From DATLFI01 sp035524895 (GTDB lineage Bacteria > Acidobacteriota > Thermoanaerobaculia > Multivoradales > Multivoraceae), in the NCBI GenBank assembly GCA_035524895.1, contig DATLFI010000096.1:1-40723 (forward strand): DNA of 40,723 bases. Reading direction: 5' to 3'. The notes under the pieces are model-generated. The model had not been told where the DNA came from. It saw nothing but the letters and a program-made list of their open reading frames with translations, and ran no database searches. Below, piece after piece: positions 16,642-24,928 of this stretch. A program made the translations under genes and the position numbers. Every line of letters begins with the position of its first letter. The stretch's first letter is position 1.

Positions 16642-17772
16642 GTGAGCAAGCAACTCCATGGCCAGGGTGGTGCGGTCGGACTCCGAGCAACGAAGTCTCC
16701 ATCTCGGCGACAGGTGTTGATCGCCCTCAACCTCGGCACCGCGCTGGGGCGTGCCGACGCCTGCACCCTGGCCTCCCGTCTCGTCGACTGGTGCTGGCGC
16801 CGCTCGCTCCGGCACACCGACCTCGGGGTCACGCCAGAAGCGCTGTCCTCTGCCAGGGGGCTGGTTGCGGGCGCCGCGGACGTCGCCGCGAGCGAGGAGC
16901 GCGCTGCTGGCGCCCTGGGCGCCCGCATCCTGGTGCGGGGCGAGGCCGAGTACCCGAGCGCGCTGGAGACGCTGTCGCACCCACCGCCGGCGATCTACCT
17001 GCGCGGCGACCTCCCCGCCGCCCCCGGCATCGCAATCGTGGGCCCACGGAACGCCGATCCGTGGGCGCTCGACGCGGCGGCGTGGTTCGCCGGAGACCTG
17101 GCTCGGCGCGGGCTGACCGTGGTCTCGGGCTTCGCGCGCGGTGTCGACGCGGCCGCGCATCGCGGGGCGCTCGCGACTCCTGACGGCCGCACGCTGGCGG
17201 TCCTCGGCTGCGGTCTCGACGTGCCCTATCCGCGCCAGCACTACCGCCTGGCCGCCGAGATCGCGCAACGCGGTGCCGTGGTCACCGAGTTCCCGATCGG
17301 TCGCGAACCCGCACCGTGGCACTTTCCCGTCCGCAACCGGATGATCGCCGCCTTGTCCGCCGCAACCCTGGTCATCCAGGCCACGGCAAAGTCCGGGGCG
17401 CTGTCCACGGCTCGATTCGCGCTCGACCTGGGGCGCGAGGTGCTCGCGCTCCCCGGCCGCGTCGGCGATCCTCGCTCCGCCGGCTCGAACGCCCTGCTGC
17501 GGGACGGCGCCCATGTGGCGCTCGAGCCCGACGATGTGTGGATGGCCCTGCCGCTGGCGGCCCGACCCCCGGAGACGGCCCCGTGCGCTCGAGAGCGACG
17601 CTCGAGCGAGCCGATCCTGGATCTCCTCGTCCGTGCGCCTCTCCCGGTCGACGAGCTGGCCACCCGGCTCGATCTACCGGTCGAACGGGTGCTCGCCAAG
17701 CTGTCCGAGCTCGAGCTGCGGGGACAGGTGGAGCGGCTGCCCGGCGCGACATGGGGTCGTTCGCGAGGATGA
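16642..17772 (+). CDS. dprA: DNA-processing protein DprA/Smf
   Basis: DprA binds incoming single-stranded DNA and loads RecA during natural transformation. The Rossmann core is present: IAIVGPRNADPWALDAA (130-146), VVSGFARGVDAAAHRGAL (160-177), LAVLGCGLDVPYPRQH (185-200), TEFPIGREPAPWHFPVRNR (215-233). The C-terminal 60 residues are the winged-helix DprA_WH segment (VDELATRLDLPVERVLAKL). The usual IVGSR triad reads IVGPR. The start is uncertain: GTG at 16642 gives 376 aa, while a GTG at 16714 gives 352 aa, and neither has a clear Shine-Dalgarno. It is convergent with topA (28-base gap); in Bacillus the two genes are adjacent and co-directional. Confidence 0.93.
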   Translation: MSKQLHGQGGAVGLRATKSPSRRQVLIALNLGTALGRADACTLASRLVDWCWRRSLRHTDLGVTPEALSSARGLVAGAADVAASEERAAGALGARILVRGEAEYPSALETLSHPPPAIYLRGDLPAAPGIAIVGPRNADPWALDAAAWFAGDLARRGLTVVSGFARGVDAAAHRGALATPDGRTLAVLGCGLDVPYPRQHYRLAAEIAQRGAVVTEFPIGREPAPWHFPVRNRMIAALSAATLVIQATAKSGALSTARFALDLGREVLALPGRVGDPRSAGSNALLRDGAHVALEPDDVWMALPLAARPPETAPCARERRSSEPILDLLVRAPLPVDELATRLDLPVERVLAKLSELELRGQVERLPGATWGRSRG

Positions 17773-17800
17773 GTCCACTCCCTTGGCGGGAGCCGGCCGG

Positions 17801-20473
17801 TCAGGTCGCGCGGCTGGAGCGGCGACGCGTTCGCGGCGCCTTGACGCTGGGGTCCTTCCCTTGCTCGCGGAGCTTCTCCGCCCGCGCGTCGAGCAGCGCC
17901 ACCGCCTCCTCGACACTGAGCGTCGCCGGATCACCGCCTTTGGGAAGCGAAGCGTTGAGCGTGCCATCCGTGACGTAGGGACCGAAGCGGCCGCTCTTGA
18001 CCACCAGCGACGCGGCGCTGCGCGGATGCGTGCCGACGTCGGCCAGGGTCGAGCCGCCCGAGCGCCGCCCGGCCTTCGGCTGCGCGAACAACTCGAGCGC
18101 CCGCTGGAGCGTGGCCGTTCGCAGCTCCTCGTGTCCCGCGAGGCTCCGCGTCTCCGTCCCCATCTTGAGGTAGGGACCGAAGCGGCCGTCCTGGGCGGTG
18201 ATCGCTTCGCCGCTCTCTGGGTGCCGCCCGATCTCGCGCGGGAAGGACAGCAGGAGCAGCGCGTCCTGGAGTGTGAGCTCCTCGCGCGACATCGACGGCC
18301 AGAGGCTTGCCATCTTGGGCTTGGCGGCCTTCTTCTTGATCCGGCCCTGATCGTCGAGCTCGGGATCCCCGAGCTGCACGTAGTGGCCGAAGCGGCCGCT
18401 CTTGAGGTACACCGGCTTCCCCGACTCCGGGTCGTTACCTAGCGGCCGATCCCCCTCCGCGGCCGACGCGAGGAGGCGCAACGCTTCCTCGACGGTCAGC
18501 TCGTCGGGGGCGATGTCGTCGGCGATGGTGACCCGCCGATCGCTCTGCCCCACCTGCAAGTAGGGACCGTAGCGGCCCACCCGCACCGCGACGTCCTGGT
18601 CCGGGCCGGGGCCCGCGCTGCCCAGAACCACGCTACACACCTCGCGCGCGTCGATACCCTCCCATCCCGAGCCAATCAGCTCCTTGAGCCCGGCCACGGC
18701 GCCGTCGCCCTCGGCGCCGAAGTAGAAGTCCCGCAGGTAAGGTCCGGCCTCGCGCTCGCCGCGCGCGATGGCGTCGAGCTCGTCCTCCATGCGCGCGGTG
18801 AACTCGAGGTCGACCAGCTCGGGCATGTGCTGCTCGAGCAGACGAGTGACGGCGAAGGCGGTGAACGTCGGCACCAGGGCGGACCCCTTCTTCCACACGT
18901 AGCCTCGATCCTGGATGGTCTGCAGGATCGCGGCGTAGGTCGACGGCCGGCCGATGCCGCGTTCCTCGAGCTCTTTGACCAGACTGGCTTCGGTGTAGCG
19001 CGGCGGTGGCTGGGTCGAGTGCCCTGACGCGGTCGCGCTGCGCACCGACACGCTCTCGCCGTCGCTCAGCGGAGGCAGGAGCCGCTCCTGATCCTCCTGC
19101 TCGGCTCGCGGGTCGTCCGCGCCCTCCACGTACACCCGCAGGAAGCCCGGGAACCGGATCACCTTGCCTGACGCGGCGAGCGTTGCCTGCCTGCCCCCGG
19201 GACGCGCCGACAGTCGGACCGAGGTGGTGGTCCCTTCGGCGTCACGCATCTGCGACGCGAGGGTGCGCTGCCAGACCAGCTCGTACAGCCGCTGCTCGTC
19301 CTCGCCCAGCTCGCCGCGGATCTCGTCGGGGAGGCGGAACGAGCTGCCGGCCGGCCGAATCGCCTCGTGTGCTTCCTGCGCGTTCTTGCTCTTGCCACGA
19401 TACGCGCGAGGCTGCTCGGGCAGGTACTGGTCACCGAACAGCTCACCGACCTGGCGGCGCGCCGCGGCGATCGCCTCCGCGGAGAGCTGCACCGAGTCGG
19501 TGCGCATGTAGGTGATGTAGCCCGTCTCGTAGAGACGCTGCGCTGTGCGCATGGTGCGCTGCGCGGAGAAACGCAGCTTGCGGGCCGCCTCCTGCTGGAG
19601 CGTCGAGGTGATGAACGGCGGGTACGGACGCCGCGTGAACGGACGCTCCTTGACCTCGGCAACCTCGAGCTCGGCTTCGCGCAGGCCTCTGGCCAGCTCG
19701 CCGGCGCCCGCCTCGTCCAGGCGCACCATCTCCTCGCCCCCGGTCAACCGTCCCTCGTCGTCGAAGTCCCGGCCGGTCGCAACCCGTCGTCCGTCGAGCT
19801 CGGCAAGGCGGGCCTCGAAGCTCGGCTCGCGGTCCGGCGCCGCAGCATCGACGGCGACGCTCCAGTAGCCAGCGGGTACGAACGCCATCCGCGCCCGCTC
19901 GCGGTCGACCACCAGACGAGTCGCCACCGACTGCACCCGGCCGGCCGAGAGCCGGGGCCGCACCTTCTTCCACAGCACCGGCGAGACCTCGTAGCCGAAC
20001 AGGCGATCGAGCACGCGGCGGGTCTCCTGGGCGCTCACCAGCCGCTCGTCGATCTCGCGGGTGTCGCGCAGCGCTTGCTCGATGGCGGGCTTGGTGATCT
20101 CCGAGAAGACCATCCGCAGCACCGGCACCTTCGGCTTCAGTACCTCGCGCAGGTGCCAGGCGATGGCCTCGCCTTCGCGGTCCTCGTCCGTCGCCAGCAG
20201 GACCTGGTCGGCCCCGCGGAGCGCGTCCTGTAGCTTCTTGACCTGCGTCTTCTTCTCGCGCGGCACCACGTAGAGCGGCTGGAACTGGTGGTCGACGTCG
20301 ACGCCGAGTCGGGCCCACGCCTGGCCCTTGTACTTGGCCGGGATCTCGGCGGCGGTGCTCGGGAGGTCGCGCACGTGCCCGATCGAGGACTCGACCTCGA
20401 ACCCTTTGCCCAGGAAGCGCGCGATGGTGCGTGCCTTCGCTGGCGACTCGACGATGACCAGGGACTTGCCCAT
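17801..20473 (-). CDS. topA: DNA topoisomerase I (type IA)
   Basis: Relaxes negative supercoils. The product is 890 aa. The Toprim domain starts GKSLVIVESPAKART and has ATDEDREGEA (94-103). The active-site tyrosine is Y322 in YITYMRTDS, near the E. coli position 319. Instead of C4 zinc ribbons, the C-terminus carries four topoisomerase C-terminal repeats with the [RK]YGPYLQVG/RFGPYVTDG pattern (from about residue 630 on) and a basic tail RTRRRSSRAT. ATG at 20473 was chosen; an in-frame TTG three codons earlier is possible. The promoter at 20486-20514 leaves a leader of only about 6 nt and there is no Shine-Dalgarno. It is inverted relative to the flanking dprA and trmFO. Confidence 0.97.
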   Translation of the reverse strand: MGKSLVIVESPAKARTIARFLGKGFEVESSIGHVRDLPSTAAEIPAKYKGQAWARLGVDVDHQFQPLYVVPREKKTQVKKLQDALRGADQVLLATDEDREGEAIAWHLREVLKPKVPVLRMVFSEITKPAIEQALRDTREIDERLVSAQETRRVLDRLFGYEVSPVLWKKVRPRLSAGRVQSVATRLVVDRERARMAFVPAGYWSVAVDAAAPDREPSFEARLAELDGRRVATGRDFDDEGRLTGGEEMVRLDEAGAGELARGLREAELEVAEVKERPFTRRPYPPFITSTLQQEAARKLRFSAQRTMRTAQRLYETGYITYMRTDSVQLSAEAIAAARRQVGELFGDQYLPEQPRAYRGKSKNAQEAHEAIRPAGSSFRLPDEIRGELGEDEQRLYELVWQRTLASQMRDAEGTTTSVRLSARPGGRQATLAASGKVIRFPGFLRVYVEGADDPRAEQEDQERLLPPLSDGESVSVRSATASGHSTQPPPRYTEASLVKELEERGIGRPSTYAAILQTIQDRGYVWKKGSALVPTFTAFAVTRLLEQHMPELVDLEFTARMEDELDAIARGEREAGPYLRDFYFGAEGDGAVAGLKELIGSGWEGIDAREVCSVVLGSAGPGPDQDVAVRVGRYGPYLQVGQSDRRVTIADDIAPDELTVEEALRLLASAAEGDRPLGNDPESGKPVYLKSGRFGHYVQLGDPELDDQGRIKKKAAKPKMASLWPSMSREELTLQDALLLLSFPREIGRHPESGEAITAQDGRFGPYLKMGTETRSLAGHEELRTATLQRALELFAQPKAGRRSGGSTLADVGTHPRSAASLVVKSGRFGPYVTDGTLNASLPKGGDPATLSVEEAVALLDARAEKLREQGKDPSVKAPRTRRRSSRAT

Positions 20474-20485
20474 AGAGCCCAAGAC

Positions 20486-20514
20486 GATAGACGAAAGCGC
20501 GCGACCAATGTCAA
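20486..20514 (-). promoter_or_regulatory. Promoter of topA
   Basis: A perfect TTGACA (20509-20514 on the complement) is followed by a 17-nt spacer and TCTATC (20486-20491). A better hexamer, TATCGT, lies two bases further on at 19-nt spacing. Transcription is predicted to start about 5-6 bases before the ATG. Confidence 0.65.
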
Positions 20515-20600
20515 GGCGGGGGCTCGGAAGGCGACACCAGGAGCCAGGTTTGCGACCCGGGGTCCAAGGGATGGAAGGCCCTGGATCTCACGTCGCTCCC

Positions 20601-20606
20601 TATAAT
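20601..20606 (+). promoter_or_regulatory. Consensus -10 element of trmFO
   Basis: A perfect TATAAT ends 7 bases before the GTG start of trmFO at 20614, so transcription would begin at about 20612-20614 and the mRNA would be leaderless. No TTGACA-like -35 is seen 16-18 bases upstream (GGCCCT region). It stands in the 140-base topA-trmFO divergent gap. Confidence 0.6.
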
Positions 20607-20613
20607 TCCGAGC

Positions 20614-21984
20614 GTGCCATCTCCGGTCCACGTCATCGGCGGCGGTCTCGCTGGCAGCGAGTGCGCCTACCAGCTCGCGCGGCGCGGTGTGCCGGTGATC
20701 CTTTGGGAGATGCGACCCGAGCACGGCACCCCTGCGCACCAGACCGGCGCCTTCGCCGAGCTGGTTTGCAGCAACTCGCTGCGCAGCGACGACCCGCACC
20801 ACGCCGCCGGACTGCTCAAGCGCGAAATGGAGGCTTTCGGCTCGCTGATCCTCACCGCCGCGCGCGCCGAAGCGGTGCCCGCGGGCAGCGCCCTCGCCGT
20901 CGATCGCGACCGCTTCTCGGCGCGGGTCAGCGCCGCGATCGAGGCCGAGCCCGCGATCGAGATCCGCCGGCGCGAGGTGCTCGACATCCCAGACGGCGAC
21001 GTGGTCGTCGCCACCGGCCCGCTGACCTCGCTCGCGTTGACCGAGCGCCTGCGCGAGCTGCTCGGCGGCGAGCATCTCTATTTCTTCGACGCGATCGCAC
21101 CGATCGTCGACGCCGAGACGCTCGACCACGAGCTGCTCTTTCGCGCCTCCCGCTGGGGCAAGGGCGGCGACGACTACCTCAACGCGCCACTCGACCGCGA
21201 CCAGTACCTGGCGTTCTGGCGCGCGCTGGTGGAGGCCGAGAAGATCGTGGCGCATCCCTCCGAGCGCGACTTGTTCTTCGAGGGTTGCCTGCCGGTCGAG
21301 GAGCTGGCTCGTCGAGGCGAGGACACCCTGCGCTACGGGCCGATGAAGCCGGTCGGGCTGCGCCTTCCCGACGGACGCCGGCCCTACGCCGTCGTCCAGC
21401 TCCGCCAGGAGAACCTGGCCCGCACCCACTACAACCTGGTCGGGTTCCAGTCGCGCCTACGCTGGACCGAGCAGAAGCGTGTCCTGCGGATGATCCCAGG
21501 CCTGGGGGACGCCGAGTTCGTCCGGCTCGGCCAGGTGCACCGCAACACCTTCGTCAACTCGCCGATCCACCTCGACCGGTGGTACCGCCTGCGCCATGCG
21601 CCACGCATTCGCCTCGCGGGACAGCTCACCGGAGTGGAGGGCTATCTGGAGTCGGCAGCCACCGGACTCCTGTGCGCGCTCTACCTGTTCCTCGAGCGCG
21701 CCGACCGAGCGGCCGCCGAGCCGCTGCCTGACACGACCGCGCTCGGGGCGCTCGCGCGTCATCTGACCGAGTCCGATCCCGCACGCTTCCAGCCGGCGAA
21801 CATCAACTACGGCCTCCTGCTGCCGCTCGACGAGCCGACCCCGCGTCGCGAGCGTCGCGGCGCGCTGGCGGCTCGCGCGAGGACGGCGCTACAGTCGTGG
21901 ATCGCTCGCCACCCGTTTCTCGGCGAAGCCGGTCTGGCGGTCGCTCGAGCCGACATCGATCCGGTCTCCATTCCCGCGCGCTGA
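20614..21984 (+). CDS. trmFO: tRNA (uracil-54-C5)-methyltransferase, FAD/methylene-THF dependent
   Basis: Forms ribothymidine at position 54 of tRNA using methylene-tetrahydrofolate and FADH2. 456 aa. The FAD-binding start VHVIGGGLAGSECAYQLA is at residues 5-22. C52 in LVCSNSLRSDD and C225 in FFEGCLPVEE match the two redox/catalytic cysteines known from Bacillus TrmFO (C53, C226). GPMKPVGL and FVNSPIHLD are typical later motifs. The GTG start has no Shine-Dalgarno but lies right behind a perfect TATAAT. Its stop overlaps the xerC ATG by one base (TGATG), so it probably heads an operon with xerC. Confidence 0.97.
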   Translation: MPSPVHVIGGGLAGSECAYQLARRGVPVILWEMRPEHGTPAHQTGAFAELVCSNSLRSDDPHHAAGLLKREMEAFGSLILTAARAEAVPAGSALAVDRDRFSARVSAAIEAEPAIEIRRREVLDIPDGDVVVATGPLTSLALTERLRELLGGEHLYFFDAIAPIVDAETLDHELLFRASRWGKGGDDYLNAPLDRDQYLAFWRALVEAEKIVAHPSERDLFFEGCLPVEELARRGEDTLRYGPMKPVGLRLPDGRRPYAVVQLRQENLARTHYNLVGFQSRLRWTEQKRVLRMIPGLGDAEFVRLGQVHRNTFVNSPIHLDRWYRLRHAPRIRLAGQLTGVEGYLESAATGLLCALYLFLERADRAAAEPLPDTTALGALARHLTESDPARFQPANINYGLLLPLDEPTPRRERRGALAARARTALQSWIARHPFLGEAGLAVARADIDPVSIPAR

Positions 21985-22934
21985 TGCGCCAGCTCGTCAC
22001 CGGCTTTCTCGAGCACCTGCGGCTCGGCCGCGGTTTCTCGGAGCACACTGTGCGGGCCTACCAAGGCGACCTGGGGCGTTTCCTGGCGTTCCTCGAGGAG
22101 TACCTCGGCCGTACCGTGACTCCGCCCGAGGTGGACGCGCTCGCGATCCGTTCCTTCGTCGCATGGTCCAGCCGCCGCGGCCTGTCGCGGACGTCACAGG
22201 GTCGGGCACTCTCCGCGGTGCGCAGCCTCTTCCGCTGGGCGGCGCGCGAAGGCCTGGTCGAGGCCAATGCCGCCGCTGCGGTGCGAACGCCCAAGGCCGA
22301 GCGGAAGCTGCCGCGCCACCTGCGACCTGGCGAGATCGAGACGTTGCTAGAGGCGCCGGCCCACCGCGAGGGGTCGCTCGCGCTGCGCGACCTGGCGCTC
22401 CTGGAGCTGCTCTACGCCACCGGGCTGCGTGTCGGCGAGCTGGTCGCGCTGGACTGGCGCGACCTCGACCTCTCGGCACGCGTGCTGCGCGTGATGGGCA
22501 AGGGCGGCAAGGAGCGCATGGTCCCGTTCGGAGCTCCGGCCAGGGGGGCGCTCCTGGCATGGCTGCGCGAGTGGGAGAGCCTGCGGCCGGCGGACAAGCG
22601 CGCCGCCGAGCCGGTCTTCCTCAACTCCCGCGGCGGCAGGCTCTCCGCGCGCTCGGTTCGGCGCGTGCTCGACCGCGCGGTCGCCGAGACCTCGATCGGC
22701 TCGGGCGTGAGCCCTCACGCGCTCCGCCACAGCTTCGCGACGCACCTGCTCGAACGCGGAGCCGACCTGCGCGCGATCCAGGAGCTGCTCGGGCACAGCT
22801 CGCTCGCGACGACCCAACGCTACACCCACCTGGACCTCGAACGGTTGATGGCGGTCTACCGCGAAGCCCATCCTGCAGCGAAGCTCCGCGGCGGAGCTGG
22901 GCCTCCGACGGATCCCAAGAGCCCACCTAAGTGA
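21984..22934 (+). CDS. xerC: Tyrosine recombinase XerC-type
   Basis: Site-specific recombinase that resolves chromosome dimers at dif together with a partner Xer. 316 aa: an N-terminal SAM-like DNA-binding domain (FLEHLRLGRGFSEHTVRAY) and a catalytic domain with R149 (ATGLRVGEL), a lysine in GKGGKER (172-178), H245 and R248 (HALRHSFATHLL), H271 (LGHSSLATTQRYTH) and the nucleophile Y280. Start ATG overlaps the trmFO stop. Position between trmFO and hslVU matches codV of Bacillus, which supports XerC rather than XerD or a phage integrase; no dif site was sought successfully in the window. Confidence 0.94.
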   Translation: MRQLVTGFLEHLRLGRGFSEHTVRAYQGDLGRFLAFLEEYLGRTVTPPEVDALAIRSFVAWSSRRGLSRTSQGRALSAVRSLFRWAAREGLVEANAAAAVRTPKAERKLPRHLRPGEIETLLEAPAHREGSLALRDLALLELLYATGLRVGELVALDWRDLDLSARVLRVMGKGGKERMVPFGAPARGALLAWLREWESLRPADKRAAEPVFLNSRGGRLSARSVRRVLDRAVAETSIGSGVSPHALRHSFATHLLERGADLRAIQELLGHSSLATTQRYTHLDLERLMAVYREAHPAAKLRGGAGPPTDPKSPPK

Positions 22935-22978
22935 GGGTTCCCTTCCCACGCCACGCAACAACGGTTGCAACCCACTGC

Positions 22979-22984
22979 CATAAT
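22979..22984 (+). promoter_or_regulatory. Possible -10 element of hslV
   Basis: CATAAT matches five of six consensus bases and ends 12 bases before the hslV ATG, predicting a leader of about 5 nt. No -35 is seen at the normal distance. Confidence 0.35.
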
Positions 22985-22996
22985 CTCTACCCCCTC

Positions 22997-23539
22997 ATGC
23001 GCCTCCTCCACACCACCGTCCTCCTCGTCCGCCGTGGCGCCGACGTGTGCCTGGCGAGCGACGGCCAGGTAACCAACGCCGGGAACCACACGGTGCTCAA
23101 GCAGCGTGCCGCGAAGGTCAAGCGCGCCGCCAAGGGCCAGGTGCTGGTGGGTTTCGCTGGCAGCGGCGCCGACGCTCTCGCGCTGTTCGCGCGCTTCGAG
23201 GCGAAGCTGCAGGAGTACCAGGGTCAGTTCGAGCGAGCGGTGGTCGAGCTGGCGATGGACTGGCGAACGGACCGCGCCCTCCGGCGGCTAGAGGCGCAGA
23301 TGATCGTCGCCAATCGCGAGCGCAGCTTCCTGGTGGTGGGCAATGGCGACCTGCTCGAGCCGGACGATGGCTTGCTCGCCATCGGCTCGGGCGGATCGGT
23401 GGCGCTCGCTGCGGCTCGCGCGCTGGTGCGTCACACCGACTTCGACGCCGAGCGGGTCACCCGAGAGGCGATGGCGGTCGCTGCCGAGCTCGACGTGTAC
23501 ACCAACGACCAGCTCACCGTGGAGACGCTACGCGGGTAA
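22997..23539 (+). CDS. hslV: ATP-dependent protease subunit HslV (ClpQ)
   Basis: Proteasome-like threonine peptidase of the HslVU complex. 180 aa from the ATG at 22997. The prosegment MRLLH precedes HTTVLLVRRG; removal would expose T6 as nucleophile, equal to Thr1 of E. coli HslV. ASDGQVT, VLKQRAAKVKR (with the active-site lysine region), GFAGSGADA and IAIGSGG-like AIGSGGS follow. Compared with the usual GDGQxTLGNTVMKGN, there is a short insertion (TNAGNHTVLKQ). The longer open frame from 22931 has no HslV homology in its first 22 residues. Followed after 9 bases by hslU. Confidence 0.93.
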   Translation: MRLLHTTVLLVRRGADVCLASDGQVTNAGNHTVLKQRAAKVKRAAKGQVLVGFAGSGADALALFARFEAKLQEYQGQFERAVVELAMDWRTDRALRRLEAQMIVANRERSFLVVGNGDLLEPDDGLLAIGSGGSVALAAARALVRHTDFDAERVTREAMAVAAELDVYTNDQLTVETLRG

Positions 23540-23548
23540 GCTGCGTCG

Positions 23549-24928
23549 ATGCTGGTGGTCTCCGATCCCTCCCTACCCTCCCTCGTGGAGGATCTCACCC
23601 CCCGGCAGATCGTCGCGGAGCTAGACCGGCACGTGGTCGGGCAGCGCGCCGCCAAGCGCGCCGTGGCGATCGCGCTCCGCAATCGCTGGCGGCGCCAGCA
23701 GCTGCCGGCGGAGATAGCCGAGGAGGTCGTGCCCAAGAACATCCTCATGATCGGCGCGACCGGCGTTGGCAAGACCGAGATCGCGCGGCGGCTGGCGAAG
23801 CTCGCCCGCGCACCGTTCATGAAGGTGGAAGCCAGCAAGTTCACCGAAGTCGGTTACGTCGGCCGCGACGTCGAGTCCATCGTGCGCGACCTGACCGAGA
23901 TCGGCGTCGCGATGGTGCGAGAGGAACGCCGCGAGGCGGTGCTCGAGGAGGCACGCCAACGCTCGGAGGACCGGCTCCTCCAGCTCCTGGTGCCACCGCC
24001 GCCGCAGCGCGCGCCAGCGGCCGAGGACCAGGCGCCGCCCGCCGACGACCTCCGGGAAACCCGCGAGAAGTTCCGTGATCGCCTGCGGCGCGGTGCGCTC
24101 GACGACAAGCTGGTCGAGATCGAGGTCGAGGAGTCGGCGCTGCCCCAGCTCGAGATGATCACTCCGCAGGGCATCGAGGAGGTCGGCATCAACCTGCGCG
24201 ACATGATGCCGGGTCTGTTCTCGCGCCGCCAACGCCGCCAGGTGCGGGTCGTCGAAGCCAGGGAGATCCTGCTCCAGCAGGAGGCCGAGAAGATGATCGA
24301 CCGCCAGCAGGTGGCAGCGGAGGCCAGGCGGCGAGTCGAGCAGGCCGGCATCGTGTTCCTCGACGAGATCGACAAGATCTGCGGGCGCGAGGGCAGCCAC
24401 GGTCCCGATATCTCGCGCGAGGGCGTGCAGCGCGATCTGCTGCCGATCGTCGAAGGGACCACCGTGACCACCAAGCATGGCGCGGTCCGCACCGATCACG
24501 TGCTGTTCATCGGCGCCGGCGCCTTTCACGTCAGCAAGCCCTCCGACATGATCCCCGAGCTGCAGGGACGCTTCCCGATCCGGGTCGAGCTCGAGGCTCT
24601 GTCCGAGGAGGACTTCGTGCGCATCCTCACCGAGCCGGACAACTCGCTGACCCGCCAGTACCGCGAGCTGCTCGGCACCGAGGGCGTGATCCTCGAGTTC
24701 ACAGACGACGCGGTCGCGCGGCTCGCGCGACTCGCGGTCGAGGTCAACTCGATCATGGAGAATATCGGCGCGCGCAGGCTCGCCACCCTGATGGAGCGAG
24801 TGCTGGAGGAAGTCTCGTTCGAGGCGCCGGACATGGCGGGAGTGGAGCTGCGCGTCGACGCGGCCTACGTCGATCGCGCGCTCGCCGGCATCATCGAGGA
24901 CCGCGATCTGAGCCGCTACATCCTGTGA
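23549..24928 (+). CDS. hslU: ATP-dependent protease ATPase subunit HslU (ClpY)
   Basis: AAA+ unfoldase that feeds substrates to HslV. 459 aa. It has LTPRQIVAELDRHVVGQ at the N-terminus, Walker A GATGVGKT (69-76), the pore loop segment KFTEVGYVGRDVES, a variable I domain (about 130-250), Walker B VFLDEIDKI (269-277), and sensor region SKPSDMIPELQGRFPIRVEL. The C-terminus DLSRYIL matches the conserved tail that docks into HslV, showing the gene is complete. A TAAGCT hexamer formed around the hslV stop lies 6 bases before the ATG and could be a weak internal promoter. The stop overlaps the next gene's GTG (GTGA). Confidence 0.97.
   Translation: MLVVSDPSLPSLVEDLTPRQIVAELDRHVVGQRAAKRAVAIALRNRWRRQQLPAEIAEEVVPKNILMIGATGVGKTEIARRLAKLARAPFMKVEASKFTEVGYVGRDVESIVRDLTEIGVAMVREERREAVLEEARQRSEDRLLQLLVPPPPQRAPAAEDQAPPADDLRETREKFRDRLRRGALDDKLVEIEVEESALPQLEMITPQGIEEVGINLRDMMPGLFSRRQRRQVRVVEAREILLQQEAEKMIDRQQVAAEARRRVEQAGIVFLDEIDKICGREGSHGPDISREGVQRDLLPIVEGTTVTTKHGAVRTDHVLFIGAGAFHVSKPSDMIPELQGRFPIRVELEALSEEDFVRILTEPDNSLTRQYRELLGTEGVILEFTDDAVARLARLAVEVNSIMENIGARRLATLMERVLEEVSFEAPDMAGVELRVDAAYVDRALAGIIEDRDLSRYIL

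Noticed and set aside
21984..22934. xerC as an integrase marking a genomic island
   Set aside because: It sits between trmFO and hslVU as a housekeeping gene, with no att-like repeats, no tRNA and no phage genes nearby.
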